From: Methanobacteriota archaeon
GTDB lineage: Archaea > Thermoplasmatota > Thermoplasmata > RBG-16-68-12
Assembly (NCBI GenBank): GCA_005879065.1
Contig: VBLU01000006.1
Span: 1-40,561 of the forward strand
Length of the DNA stretch: 40,561 nt
Reading direction: 5' to 3'
Below, in pieces: positions 1 to 7,365 of this stretch. Position 1 is the first letter of the stretch. Each line of letters opens with the position of its first letter. The notes beneath the pieces were generated by a model, which was given only the letters and a program-made list of their open reading frames with translations, did not search any database and was not told where the DNA came from. Both the position numbers and the translations under genes were made by a program.

Positions 1-828
1 GCCAAGGCCCGGGAGGCCGAGGCCGGGGTCCTCTACTTCGCGATCGCGGCCTCAATCGTCGCGACGGTCGGCCTGCGATTCCTCGGCACCTCGCCGGTGC
101 AGACCTCGCAGACCCTCAGCGCGATCTCCCTGATCTGGCTCCTCGCGGCCGTGTACTTCCTCTTCCGCGCCGACCGCATCGCGACGCCGCAGGACAAGCT
201 GATCTCCGAGCGGGTCATCCTCGGCACGGCGATGTCCGCTGCCGTGATCGCGACGGCGGCCGTGTCGCTGCAGGGGGTCCAGAACGACGCGCTCGCGCAA
301 GGGTTCGAGGCCCTCGCGCTCCTCTGGCTCGTCGGGGCCTCCGTGTTCCTCTATCGGTCCATCGGCGACCTCCAGATGGCCGCGTCGACCCGCGCAGCGT
401 ATGACATGCGAGGAGACCTCGTGTACATCGACTCCGCGGCCGAGAAACCGAAACTCTTCGTGTCGAAGAAGCACGGCCTCTCCGGCCGGCCCGACGCGGT
501 CGTGATGGACGGAGAGCACCACATTCCCGTCGAGCTCAAGACGGGCCGGGTTCCCCGCGGGCCTCTCTTCTCCCACATCCTCCAGGTCGTCGCCTATTGC
601 GTGCTGCTCGAGGACGAGTACGGCCGCGCGCCGCCATATGGGATCATCCGGTACGGAGAGACGGCGTTCGAGATCGAGTACAACGAGGACCAGAAGAAGC
701 TACTCTTGCAGAAGCTCGCGGAGATGCGGCTCGCAATCACGAAGGGCGAGGCCCATCGGAACCACAGCCGACCGGGGAAGTGCATCCACTGCTCCCGGCG
801 TGCGGGATGCCCGGAGCGCCTCGCCTAA
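1..828 (+). CDS. Membrane-anchored Cas4/RecB-like nuclease (5' end outside window)
   Basis: The frame is open from the first base, so the gene probably begins upstream; an internal GTG at 97 is the only obvious start inside. The first ~120 visible residues hold about four hydrophobic segments, with no cysteine. The C-terminal ~130 residues look like a PD-(D/E)XK nuclease of the Cas4/DUF83 type: an aspartate in GRPDAVV, the E-x-K of VELKTG, a Q-x3-Y helix (QVVAY), and a terminal CIHC-x5-C cysteine group. In Cas4 those cysteines plus one N-terminal cysteine hold an iron-sulfur cluster; the fourth is not visible here. No cas genes or repeats lie nearby, so a role in general DNA repair or processing at the membrane is as likely as defence. 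The stop overlaps the convergent gene by 4 bp. Nuclease fold fairly sure; function unknown. Confidence 0.75.
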   Translation, partial: AKAREAEAGVLYFAIAASIVATVGLRFLGTSPVQTSQTLSAISLIWLLAAVYFLFRADRIATPQDKLISERVILGTAMSAAVIATAAVSLQGVQNDALAQGFEALALLWLVGASVFLYRSIGDLQMAASTRAAYDMRGDLVYIDSAAEKPKLFVSKKHGLSGRPDAVVMDGEHHIPVELKTGRVPRGPLFSHILQVVAYCVLLEDEYGRAPPYGIIRYGETAFEIEYNEDQKKLLLQKLAEMRLAITKGEAHRNHSRPGKCIHCSRRAGCPERLA

Positions 829-1154
829 GGCGGCTTGTTCCGGTCGCCGGGCGCCAGGCCCAGGCGCGCCGCGATCTCACCGAGGCGCTCGCTCAGCTCC
901 CGGACGTCCTGACGCATCCGGAGCATCTCCTGTTCGAACGGGGTGAAGCCCTTCGTGGACAGGATGCGATGGGACACGAACATGCCCACGAACACCGCGC
1001 CGATGATGGACAGGACGGAGACGACCATGAGCGCGAGGATGAACACGAGGAACGATCCGATCGGATCGAGCCGGCCGGTCACGACTCCGATCTCGATCGC
1101 GACGAGGACGCCGATGATCAGGAGCCAGAGGAGGACCCACCGGGAAAGTCTCAT
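825..1154 (-). CDS. Small two-helix membrane protein with cytoplasmic coiled tail
   Basis: A 109-residue protein with two strong hydrophobic helices (roughly residues 6-25 and 33-60). A charged tail follows with a heptad-like run (MLRMRQDVRELSERLGEI), probably a short coiled coil. Its ATG overlaps the stop of the upstream gene (ATGA at 1151-1154), so the two are translationally coupled and likely form one complex or pathway. I do not recognise a family. The layout resembles small SHOCT-like or PspC-like membrane proteins, but no specific motif supports either. Confidence 0.75.
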   Translation of the reverse strand: MRLSRWVLLWLLIIGVLVAIEIGVVTGRLDPIGSFLVFILALMVVSVLSIIGAVFVGMFVSHRILSTKGFTPFEQEMLRMRQDVRELSERLGEIAARLGLAPGDRNKPP

Positions 1155-1678
1155 GGGATCGTACCTCGAGGGGGGATTACCTGCTTGAAGTCCTCCGGCC
1201 GTGTGATCCGGACCACCGTATCCTTCCTGTCCTTTTCGAAGGGGAAGGTGAAGACCATGACAGTGCGGCTTTGCGAATCGGTCTCGCGGTGCACGGTCAC
1301 ATTATACTCGAAGTAATTCCGCCGTTGGTCCACGCGGTCCACGTGATCCACGAGGTACACGTGGACGGAAAAAGATACGTTCCCGGCCACCCAAACATGG
1401 AACCCGAATGAGTCGTGCTCCTCATGCGGCGTCCGGTTCACGGATGGATCCGAGCCGTTGAGCGTCATCCGCACAATGTCGTATTGGTAGGCCTGGACCA
1501 CGGCCCCGAGGTTCACGATGAAGGCCGACTCGTTCCGGGACATGCCGATGGTCAAGAGCGGGACGGAGGCGAGCTCGGTCGAGGTCCGGCCGAGGAGGCT
1601 CGGGGTGATGAGGATCAGGACCATCAGCGCGAGAATCGAGAGGACCATCGCCCCTCGGATCCACACCTCCCGCTCCAT
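1151..1678 (-). CDS. Single-pass membrane protein with extracellular domain, unknown function
   Basis: A 175-residue protein. Residues ~10-28 form one hydrophobic anchor or uncleaved signal sequence. The remainder is a beta-rich exported domain with several N-x-S/T sequons (NES, NGS, NRT, NVS, NVT), consistent with surface glycosylation. The ATG at 1678 was chosen because a TATA-like box sits 27 nt upstream (1701-1707), giving a leaderless mRNA. It is first in a two-gene operon with the coupled small membrane protein downstream. No family recognised. Confidence 0.75.
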   Translation of the reverse strand: MEREVWIRGAMVLSILALMVLILITPSLLGRTSTELASVPLLTIGMSRNESAFIVNLGAVVQAYQYDIVRMTLNGSDPSVNRTPHEEHDSFGFHVWVAGNVSFSVHVYLVDHVDRVDQRRNYFEYNVTVHRETDSQSRTVMVFTFPFEKDRKDTVVRITRPEDFKQVIPPRGTIP

Positions 1679-1700
1679 GGCCGTCGCGAAGGGCGTCCCG

Positions 1701-1707
1701 TAATAAA
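1701..1707 (-). promoter_or_regulatory. TATA-like box for the 1678-825 operon
   Basis: TTTATTA on the minus strand, centred about 27 nt before the ATG at 1678. This spacing is standard for archaeal leaderless transcripts. Confidence 0.6.
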
Positions 1708-1731
1708 TCTTCGTCGTCCGCTAGGGAGCAA

Positions 1732-1986
1732 TCACGCCGAGTCCGGGCCGAAATGAAAGATCGACGCGAGTCCGAAGAGACATGCGCTCGCGAGGGCCGC
1801 GAGAAAACTCGGTCCGACGCCTTCCAAGCGGCCGAAGGCCAGGACGCCGATCATGGGGACGGCGAGCGCCGCGGCGCTGAACAGGCCGGACGAGAGCCAC
1901 AGGAATTTTCGGAGTCGCACGAAGAACGTGAGTGCGAGCGGCTGGAGGAGATCCGCGGGGGTCGCGTGCTCCGCTTGCGTCGCCAC
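1732..1986 (-). CDS. Small two-helix membrane protein, paralogue of the next gene
   Basis: An 84-residue protein with two hydrophobic helices (about residues 28-50 and 60-78) and a GTG start. A TATA-like CACTTACTT lies about 30 nt upstream. It is clearly related to the 83-residue protein encoded just upstream: both carry LWLS(S/T)G(L/M)FSAAALA, then an FLA block, then FGL(A/S)S(I/F) and a terminal FGP. No known family is recognised. The duplicated, self-similar layout suggests a small membrane assembly. Confidence 0.7.
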   Translation of the reverse strand: MATQAEHATPADLLQPLALTFFVRLRKFLWLSSGLFSAAALAVPMIGVLAFGRLEGVGPSFLAALASACLFGLASIFHFGPDSA

Positions 1987-2047
1987 GGATCGCGGCGAGG
2001 CCGCGCCAGAGGGAAGTAAGTGGCGAACCGGTTATCGCGAGTGAATA

Positions 2048-2299
2048 TCACGCGTCCATCGGACCGAACTTCAAGAAGGAGGAAAGCCCGAACATCGCCC
2101 CCGACACGATCGACGCGAGGAAGTTGGAGGCCGCGTTGGCGAAGGTCTCGGTCCATAGGTAGCCGAGGAACGCGAGGGCCAAGGCGGCCGCGCTGAACAT
2201 CCCCGTCGAGAGCCAGACGAAGTGCCGAATGCGGAGGGGGAGTTCCGCGTCGTACCCGGTGTCTTGCCACCGATTCCAGAGCCTCGTGACCGTCGCCAT
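2048..2299 (-). CDS. Small two-helix membrane protein, tandem paralogue
   Basis: An 83-residue protein with two membrane helices (about residues 27-49 and 58-77) and a charged, aromatic N-terminus (LWNRWQDTGYD). It is homologous along its length to the 84-residue protein 61 bp downstream. The ATG at 2299 follows a purine-rich GAAAGGAG and lies about 28 nt from a weak CCTAAGG box. A 7-bp inverted repeat (2351-2367) in its upstream region matches an element in front of the neighbouring ribbon-helix-helix gene, so the two may share regulation. Confidence 0.7.
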   Translation of the reverse strand: MATVTRLWNRWQDTGYDAELPLRIRHFVWLSTGMFSAAALALAFLGYLWTETFANAASNFLASIVSGAMFGLSSFLKFGPMDA

Positions 2300-2350
2300 C
2301 GAAAGGAGACGTGCCCCTCGCCTCCTTAGGCAGGGCGGTCAACCGAACCT

Positions 2351-2367
2351 GAAACGAGAATCGTTTC
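2351..2367. promoter_or_regulatory. Candidate operator GAAACGA-N3-TCGTTTC
   Basis: A perfect inverted repeat with 7-bp arms and a 3-bp spacer, upstream of the small membrane gene starting at 2299. The same AAACGA/TCGTTT arms recur at 2780-2793 and 2853-2871 around the adjacent regulator gene. Assignment as its operator is inference. Confidence 0.5.
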
Positions 2368-2413
2368 TGATTCGCTTGACAAAACACGGCGGTCGAGCGT
2401 CGTGGCTGATTGC

Positions 2414-2445
2414 GAAAAGAAAAGTGGGTGGCTCTACGGCCACCC
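2414..2445 (-). terminator. Hairpin plus T-rich tract ending the ribbon-helix-helix gene
   Basis: A 7-bp stem (GGGTGGC at 2426-2432 pairing with GCCACCC at 2439-2445, 6-nt loop). Read on the minus strand it is followed by ACTTTTCTTTTC. It lies about 70 bp past the stop of the gene at 2515-2754, which fits a terminator for that transcript. Confidence 0.55.
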
Positions 2446-2514
2446 AGTTGGGGGGGAGGTAATCGTGACGATTCGGGGGTTCCGCCGCACCTCTTCGGCG
2501 GATGCCCGTCCATC

Positions 2515-2754
2515 TCACTGGTTCATGTATTCGCGCTTGAACGCCTCGGCTTCCGCGAGGGTGCGTTCTGCGTCCTTCATTTTCTTGAGCTTGTCCGTGA
2601 CGAGTTCCACGCGGGCGTACACGAAGTCACGGATCGCCGCGCGCACGGCCTCCGAGCGGCTCGGGAAGTCGTCGACCTCCACGAGGAAGTCGAGCGCCTT
2701 CAGGTACCGCGGGGGGAGGCGCAACGTCATCTTTTCCGAATCCGCATCTCGCAT
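2515..2754 (-). CDS. Ribbon-helix-helix transcriptional regulator
   Basis: A 79-residue protein. Residues 9-13 (MTLRL) form the DNA-contacting ribbon strand and residues ~15-45 the two helices (YLKALDFLVEVDDF, then SRSEAVRAAIRDFV), the classic CopG/NikR-type RHH layout. A charged C-terminal helix rich in Lys and Glu follows, probably a coiled coil for oligomerisation. No toxin gene is adjacent, so it is more likely a stand-alone regulator than an antitoxin. An AAACGA-CA-TCGTTT palindrome 26 bp before its start suggests autoregulation. Its targets are not known; the flanking membrane-protein and aminotransferase genes are candidates. Confidence 0.85.
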   Translation of the reverse strand: MRDADSEKMTLRLPPRYLKALDFLVEVDDFPSRSEAVRAAIRDFVYARVELVTDKLKKMKDAERTLAEAEAFKREYMNQ

Positions 2755-2779
2755 GTTCTCCGCCCTGCATCGTGGGTCA

Positions 2780-2793
2780 AAACGACATCGTTT
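2780..2793. promoter_or_regulatory. Candidate autoregulatory operator AAACGA-CA-TCGTTT
   Basis: A perfect 6-bp inverted repeat with a 2-bp spacer, lying between a TATA-like TTAAATA (2827-2833, minus strand) and the start codon at 2754. That is about where transcription would begin, so binding there would block the regulator's own gene. Confidence 0.5.
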
Positions 2794-2852
2794 GCCCGAC
2801 GAGCGTCCGGCGGAATAGTTACACCGTATTTAACCGTTGCTGGAACTTTGTC

Positions 2853-2871
2853 AAACGAAGGAACCTCGTTT
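2853..2871. promoter_or_regulatory. Inverted AAACGA / TCGTTT pair, 7-bp spacer
   Basis: The same half-sites as the elements at 2351 and 2780 but wider apart. It lies in the intergenic region between the RHH gene and the divergent aminotransferase gene. Role inferred from repetition only. Confidence 0.35.
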
Positions 2872-2935
2872 CGTGTGGAAGACCTATCGTCAATCGTCGT
2901 GCAATTTTCATCGCCTCTTCGTTTTTGACCTCCCG

Positions 2936-2950
2936 AACGAATCGTTTATC
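2936..2950 (+). promoter_or_regulatory. TATA-like box of the class V aminotransferase overlapping AACGA-A-TCGTT
   Basis: TTTATC (2945-2950) lies about 30 nt before the ATG at 2977, a leaderless arrangement. The inverted repeat AACGA-A-TCGTT (2936-2946) overlaps its upstream edge, so a repressor binding there would compete with TBP/TFB. The 1-bp spacer differs from the other elements. Confidence 0.5.
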
Positions 2951-2976
2951 GCATCCTCGGACGTTCGAGCGGCGCG

Positions 2977-4116
2977 ATGACGGACCCTCCGGCGGACGTG
3001 TTCTTGCTTCCGGGCCCCGTCAGGATGGATCCGCGCGTCCTCCGGGCAATGGCGAGACCCGCCATGAACCACCGAGGTCCGGAATTTAAGGAAATACTTG
3101 CAGACGTCCGCACGCTCACGCAATACGTGTTCGGCACGAAGGGTGAAGTCGCGGTCCTCTCGGGTTCCGGCACGGCGGGCCTAGAGGCGGCGGTGACCGG
3201 GCTCGTTCGAAAGGACGACCGCGTGCTGAACCTGGTGAACGGCAAGTTCAGTCAGAGATTTCACGAACTGTGTGGGGTTTTCGCGCACGCCACGGCCCTT
3301 CCGTTTGAGTGGGGCACGGCGGTGGATCCGAAGAAGGTCGCGAGCGCCATGGAGGCAGGAGCGTTTCGCGCGGTCACCGTCTGCTGGAACGAGACGTCGA
3401 CCGGCCTCACGAATCCGATGGCCGAGATCGCGAAGGTCGTGAAGTCCCACGATGCATTCCTGATCGTCGACGGTATCACGGCCGTCGGCGGGCTCGAGAA
3501 CCAGATGGACGCGTGGGGCATCGACGCGCTCGTGATGGGTTCGCAGAAATGCCTCGCGGCACCGGCGGGCCTCAGCGCCGTCGCCCTCTCCAAAAGGGCG
3601 TACGACTCGCTCCACTCCGACACCTCGTTCTACACGAATCTCAAAGCCCACGTCGATGCGCTCGCGAAACAGGACACGCCCTACACGCCAGCGGTTCCGT
3701 TGTTCCTGGCGTTCCGCGAAGCCCTGATCCTGTTAAAGGAGGAAGGGCTGTCGAATCGAATCGCGCGCACGAAACGACTCGCCGAGGCGGCGCGGGCCGC
3801 GGTGGAGGCCCTCGGACTCGAATTGTTCCCGGATCGCCGGTTCGCTTCGAACACGGTGTCCGCGATCCGATACCCCGAAGGGGTCGAGGATGCGAAGTTT
3901 CGGCAGATCCTCCGAGAGAGGCATCGGACGATCGTGGCAGGAGGCCAGGATCACCTGAAAGGTCGGATCTTCCGGATCGGCCACATGGGCATCTGCACGT
4001 TCGAAGATCTCGAAGTGGGATTTCGTGCAATCGAGGCGACCCTCGCCGCGGAGCAGTACTCGTTCTCGAAGGGCGTTGGAGTCGAAGCCATCCGGGCTCG
4101 GAGCCAGTCGCCTTAG
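2977..4116 (+). CDS. Class V aminotransferase (serine/alanine-glyoxylate type)
   Basis: A 379-residue PLP enzyme, normal length for the alanine-glyoxylate / serine-pyruvate aminotransferase family. Visible hallmarks are the N-terminal LLPGPV motif, GSGTAGLEA for the cofactor phosphate, WNETSTG, the cofactor aspartate in IVDGITAVGG, and the Schiff-base lysine (~191) in GSQKCLAAPAG. The C-terminal GHMG is also typical. In archaea such enzymes transaminate glyoxylate, pyruvate or phosphohydroxypyruvate-related substrates. Glyoxylate would fit the isocitrate lyase encoded elsewhere in the window, but the substrate cannot be read from the sequence. The start is supported by a TATA box ~30 nt upstream. 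The 3' end overlaps the convergent gene by 4 bp. Confidence 0.9.
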   Translation: MTDPPADVFLLPGPVRMDPRVLRAMARPAMNHRGPEFKEILADVRTLTQYVFGTKGEVAVLSGSGTAGLEAAVTGLVRKDDRVLNLVNGKFSQRFHELCGVFAHATALPFEWGTAVDPKKVASAMEAGAFRAVTVCWNETSTGLTNPMAEIAKVVKSHDAFLIVDGITAVGGLENQMDAWGIDALVMGSQKCLAAPAGLSAVALSKRAYDSLHSDTSFYTNLKAHVDALAKQDTPYTPAVPLFLAFREALILLKEEGLSNRIARTKRLAEAARAAVEALGLELFPDRRFASNTVSAIRYPEGVEDAKFRQILRERHRTIVAGGQDHLKGRIFRIGHMGICTFEDLEVGFRAIEATLAAEQYSFSKGVGVEAIRARSQSP

Positions 4117-7100
4117 TCCGTCTGTGGCGGCTTGGGACGCCGAAGTCGACGCGCCCCGAGGAAACCCAGACCGATCCCCACGGCGAACATTGCGCCGACA
4201 CCGACCGCGATCCAAAGGGGGTCGAGGGCGAGCCGCGGAACGCCAATCGCGGGCACGGCGAGATCGAACGAATAGGTCGCTACCTGACCTTTCGAATCCG
4301 TGACGCGGACCTGCACGTGATACTTCGCGGGAGCCGCATACAGGTGTGTCGGCGCTACCTCGGTGCTCGTCCCTCCGTCCCCGAAGTCCCACAGATAGGT
4401 GTAAGGGGCTGTGCCCCCCGAGACCGTCGCGCGGAGCGTGACCATCGTCCCGGCCGAGGTCCGGACAAAGGCGGAAGGCGTAGAGACCGTGAGATTCACG
4501 GCGGCCGGGGTGACGTTCACCCACATGACGTTCGACACCTCGGATTGGCCTGCCGAGTCGTCGGCAATGAGCCACACGGAGAAGTTCCCTCCCGTGAGGT
4601 AGATGTGGACCGTGTTCGCGGCGTTGCTCCTGCTGCCGTCGCCGAACTCCCAATCGTAGGAGTAGGGAGATACACCGCCGGTCAAGGCGCTGGTGAAGGA
4701 CACGGTGAGCGGCATCGTCCCTTCGTTTGGCGTCGCCGTAATCTCCACGACAAGAGGCGGCGGCGGGGGCGGTGGGATGGTAGTGACCACGACCGTCGCG
4801 GTCCGGTTCGCGGTTAACCCTCCGGTGTCCCCCGCCTCCATGGTCACATTGTAGCTCCCCGGCACGGCGAACTGGTGCTCCTCCGTGGCATTAGTGGACA
4901 CCGGGGTGTCCCAAACACCGTCGCTTTCCCAGTCCCACCGTACTTCGAGGAGGTTCGGCGGATCTTGAGAGTCCCACGAGGTGGAGGTGAACGTGAAAAC
5001 AGTGGACGTGTTTCCGCTGGCGGGTGTCCAGCTGAAGTTCGCGTATGGCGGCGTGTTCGTCGGCGGCGGAGGGGGCGGCGAAGTGAAGGTCACATTCACG
5101 CTCGCGATCGCGGACGGATTGCCCGCGTTGTCCCATGCCTGGGCATCGATGCGGTTGCTGCCCGACACCAGGGTTGCGACGGACGTCCAAGTCGCGAGCC
5201 CCGCGGCGGCGGACCATTCGCCTCCGGAAATCCGGACCTTCACCACGCGGAGGCCGCTCCCACCGGAGTCCGAAGCGATTCCGGTCACGGGAATCGACGA
5301 ACTGTTCACCGTGGCGCCGTCCGGGGGCGACGTGATCCCGACCGTGGGAGGGGCCCTGTCATCCCGAGGGGCCTTCATGAGGGGATACCGGTCCACTCCG
5401 AGAACTTGGATCGGGTATGGAGTATCGCCGATCCCGTCGGGCCCGTTACAGACATCCTGCCCCGGTCCGCTGCATTGGTCGGCGCCCCGATAGTTGGACC
5501 AGAAGTTGCCTCCTTGTGGATAGCCATCGTCCCACGCGTTGGGATTCGGCGACGAATCGTACACTTGCGAGGTGCCGTGGACGTAGTTGTCTGCAAACGC
5601 ATTGCGGAATGTCCGGATGCCCTCCGAGTCATAGACTTGGATGCCCCCGGCGGTATTGTTCTCGAACAGGTTGCCGGTAATGTTGGCGTCGAACGAACTG
5701 TCCATACACAGTCCCGCGCCTTCGTTGGACTCGAAGTCATTGTTCGCGATCGTCATGATGTGATTCGATCGGATGCAGAACGGCCCCGCGTTCGCGGCGA
5801 TCCGGTTGCCGATGATCGTCAGGTTCGTGACGGCTTGGAAACCGGCGGAAGACCAAACGGATCGCTCAATATTGCTATCCTGGACCGCCACGTCCGTCGA
5901 ATCGGTGACGATGAGGGCGGCCGAGTTTCGCTCGAACCGGTCTCTCGTCATCGTCAGGCCGGAGAGGCTCGAAACCTGGATGGCGACCGTATTGTTGACC
6001 AATGCGCTATCTGAGACGGTCACGTTTTCGGAGGGACGGTCGACGAACAGAGCCGCTCCCTCGTTCCGGGAGAGATCGGAGAGCGAGACGGTCACATTGC
6101 GACTGCCCGCGAGATGGATCCCGCTGCCTTTGGCCGGGACCAGGGGAAGGTACGATTGCTTCGTAAACCAGACCGAGTCGTGGGCGAACAGAATGTCGGA
6201 AGAATTGGTGACGAAGACCCCCTGATCGTTGTAGCTGAAGTTCGAATTTTGGACAGACGCTCCCTGCACGTGAGCGAGTTCGAGTCCAACATCCGCATGA
6301 TCGGCGGAAACATTATCAATGGACACGTTCGTCGAATCGACGACGATCAGTTGCCCGACGTCCGAACCCTCGACGACGAGGCCGGATTCCTCCTTGAAAT
6401 ATCGAATCGGCTTGCCGTTCACGAGGTTGTCAGCGGCTACCGAATGAGACGACCGCGTCGGAACCGAAGAACCCAAGACGACGAGGCCGTCGTGATCGAA
6501 CGTGTTGCCGCGGAGCGTGGCGTTCAGACTTTCTGTCAGCCACAAGCCCGCCCCATTCCCTGAAAAGTCGTTGGATTCGATCGTCAAGTTCGAGGATTGC
6601 GTGACAAGCATCCCTTGAAATTGATTCTTCGACAGCGCGTTGGCGACGAGGCTGAGGTTGGAGCTCCCGTCAACCCGAATTCCGTAACTGTTGTTCGACA
6701 TGCGGTTCCCCACAATCGCGGCCCGACCTCCACCACTCACGGAGACGCCGGCCTGGCTGCTCGAGAGGTTGTTTTCGGACACGACCACCCCCGGAAGGGT
6801 GTCGTTCGCATACCAGACCTGGATAGCCACTTCGGCGTGGCTCAGGTTGTTTCGGGCCACGGTGAGGTTGCTCGTGAACTCCAAGGACAGATCCCAGGCG
6901 AACCCGGTGACCGTGGAGTCCTCGACCCGTCCGTTCGAGACCTCGATGAAACGGATGCCCGCGAAACCGAGACCCGGAGGCTGGTGGACGTACACATCCC
7001 GGATGACGAAACTCGCGTCGGTGTCGCGAATGAAGATCGCTTCCGTCGTATCGACGTTCGTAATCTCCCATCCCGATATGAGGTACGGATCGTCGGGTGT

Positions 7101-7304
7101 GCCGTGACCGCCGACGACACCGTTTACGGCCGTGAACTCCGCGTTGCTCCGGATGAGGATCGCACCATGGGGAGTGTGCGAGACCGCCATTCGAGGCGTC
7201 GGCAGACCCCCGGACGCAGCCACCGTCGCGAGTGCGAGCAGCCCGGTGATCGCCAGGATTAGAGCGGTCGCATGAAGCGGTCGTTGCGCTGCGTTCCCTC
7301 CCAA
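4113..7304 (-). CDS. Giant surface protein: NosD-type beta-helix plus PKD domains, C-terminal anchor
   Basis: A 1063-residue exported protein. Residues ~12-32 are a signal sequence. Residues ~60-640 are parallel beta-helix repeats of the NosD/CASH type (recurring N-N-x-hydrophobic turns, ending DRYPLMKAP). An Ig-like segment (~650-745) follows, then about three PKD-like domains (~760-1020, with DWEFGDGS and LWDFGDGG signatures) separated by polyproline linkers. One transmembrane helix (~1030-1052) ends in an R/K-rich stop-transfer tail. There are many N-glycosylation sequons. It probably acts in cell-surface adhesion or polysaccharide binding. The TTG at 7304 is the only start after an in-frame stop (7308-7310), and a CTTAAGTAA box lies ~27 nt upstream. 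Confidence 0.9.
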   Translation of the reverse strand: MGGNAAQRPLHATALILAITGLLALATVAASGGLPTPRMAVSHTPHGAILIRSNAEFTAVNGVVGGHGTPDDPYLISGWEITNVDTTEAIFIRDTDASFVIRDVYVHQPPGLGFAGIRFIEVSNGRVEDSTVTGFAWDLSLEFTSNLTVARNNLSHAEVAIQVWYANDTLPGVVVSENNLSSSQAGVSVSGGGRAAIVGNRMSNNSYGIRVDGSSNLSLVANALSKNQFQGMLVTQSSNLTIESNDFSGNGAGLWLTESLNATLRGNTFDHDGLVVLGSSVPTRSSHSVAADNLVNGKPIRYFKEESGLVVEGSDVGQLIVVDSTNVSIDNVSADHADVGLELAHVQGASVQNSNFSYNDQGVFVTNSSDILFAHDSVWFTKQSYLPLVPAKGSGIHLAGSRNVTVSLSDLSRNEGAALFVDRPSENVTVSDSALVNNTVAIQVSSLSGLTMTRDRFERNSAALIVTDSTDVAVQDSNIERSVWSSAGFQAVTNLTIIGNRIAANAGPFCIRSNHIMTIANNDFESNEGAGLCMDSSFDANITGNLFENNTAGGIQVYDSEGIRTFRNAFADNYVHGTSQVYDSSPNPNAWDDGYPQGGNFWSNYRGADQCSGPGQDVCNGPDGIGDTPYPIQVLGVDRYPLMKAPRDDRAPPTVGITSPPDGATVNSSSIPVTGIASDSGGSGLRVVKVRISGGEWSAAAGLATWTSVATLVSGSNRIDAQAWDNAGNPSAIASVNVTFTSPPPPPPTNTPPYANFSWTPASGNTSTVFTFTSTSWDSQDPPNLLEVRWDWESDGVWDTPVSTNATEEHQFAVPGSYNVTMEAGDTGGLTANRTATVVVTTIPPPPPPPLVVEITATPNEGTMPLTVSFTSALTGGVSPYSYDWEFGDGSRSNAANTVHIYLTGGNFSVWLIADDSAGQSEVSNVMWVNVTPAAVNLTVSTPSAFVRTSAGTMVTLRATVSGGTAPYTYLWDFGDGGTSTEVAPTHLYAAPAKYHVQVRVTDSKGQVATYSFDLAVPAIGVPRLALDPLWIAVGVGAMFAVGIGLGFLGARRLRRPKPPQTD

Positions 7305-7365
7305 AACTCACCATGGGCGCGAACTTACTTAAGGTCGATGCAGAAGGAAGCCATTCGGCTAACGG

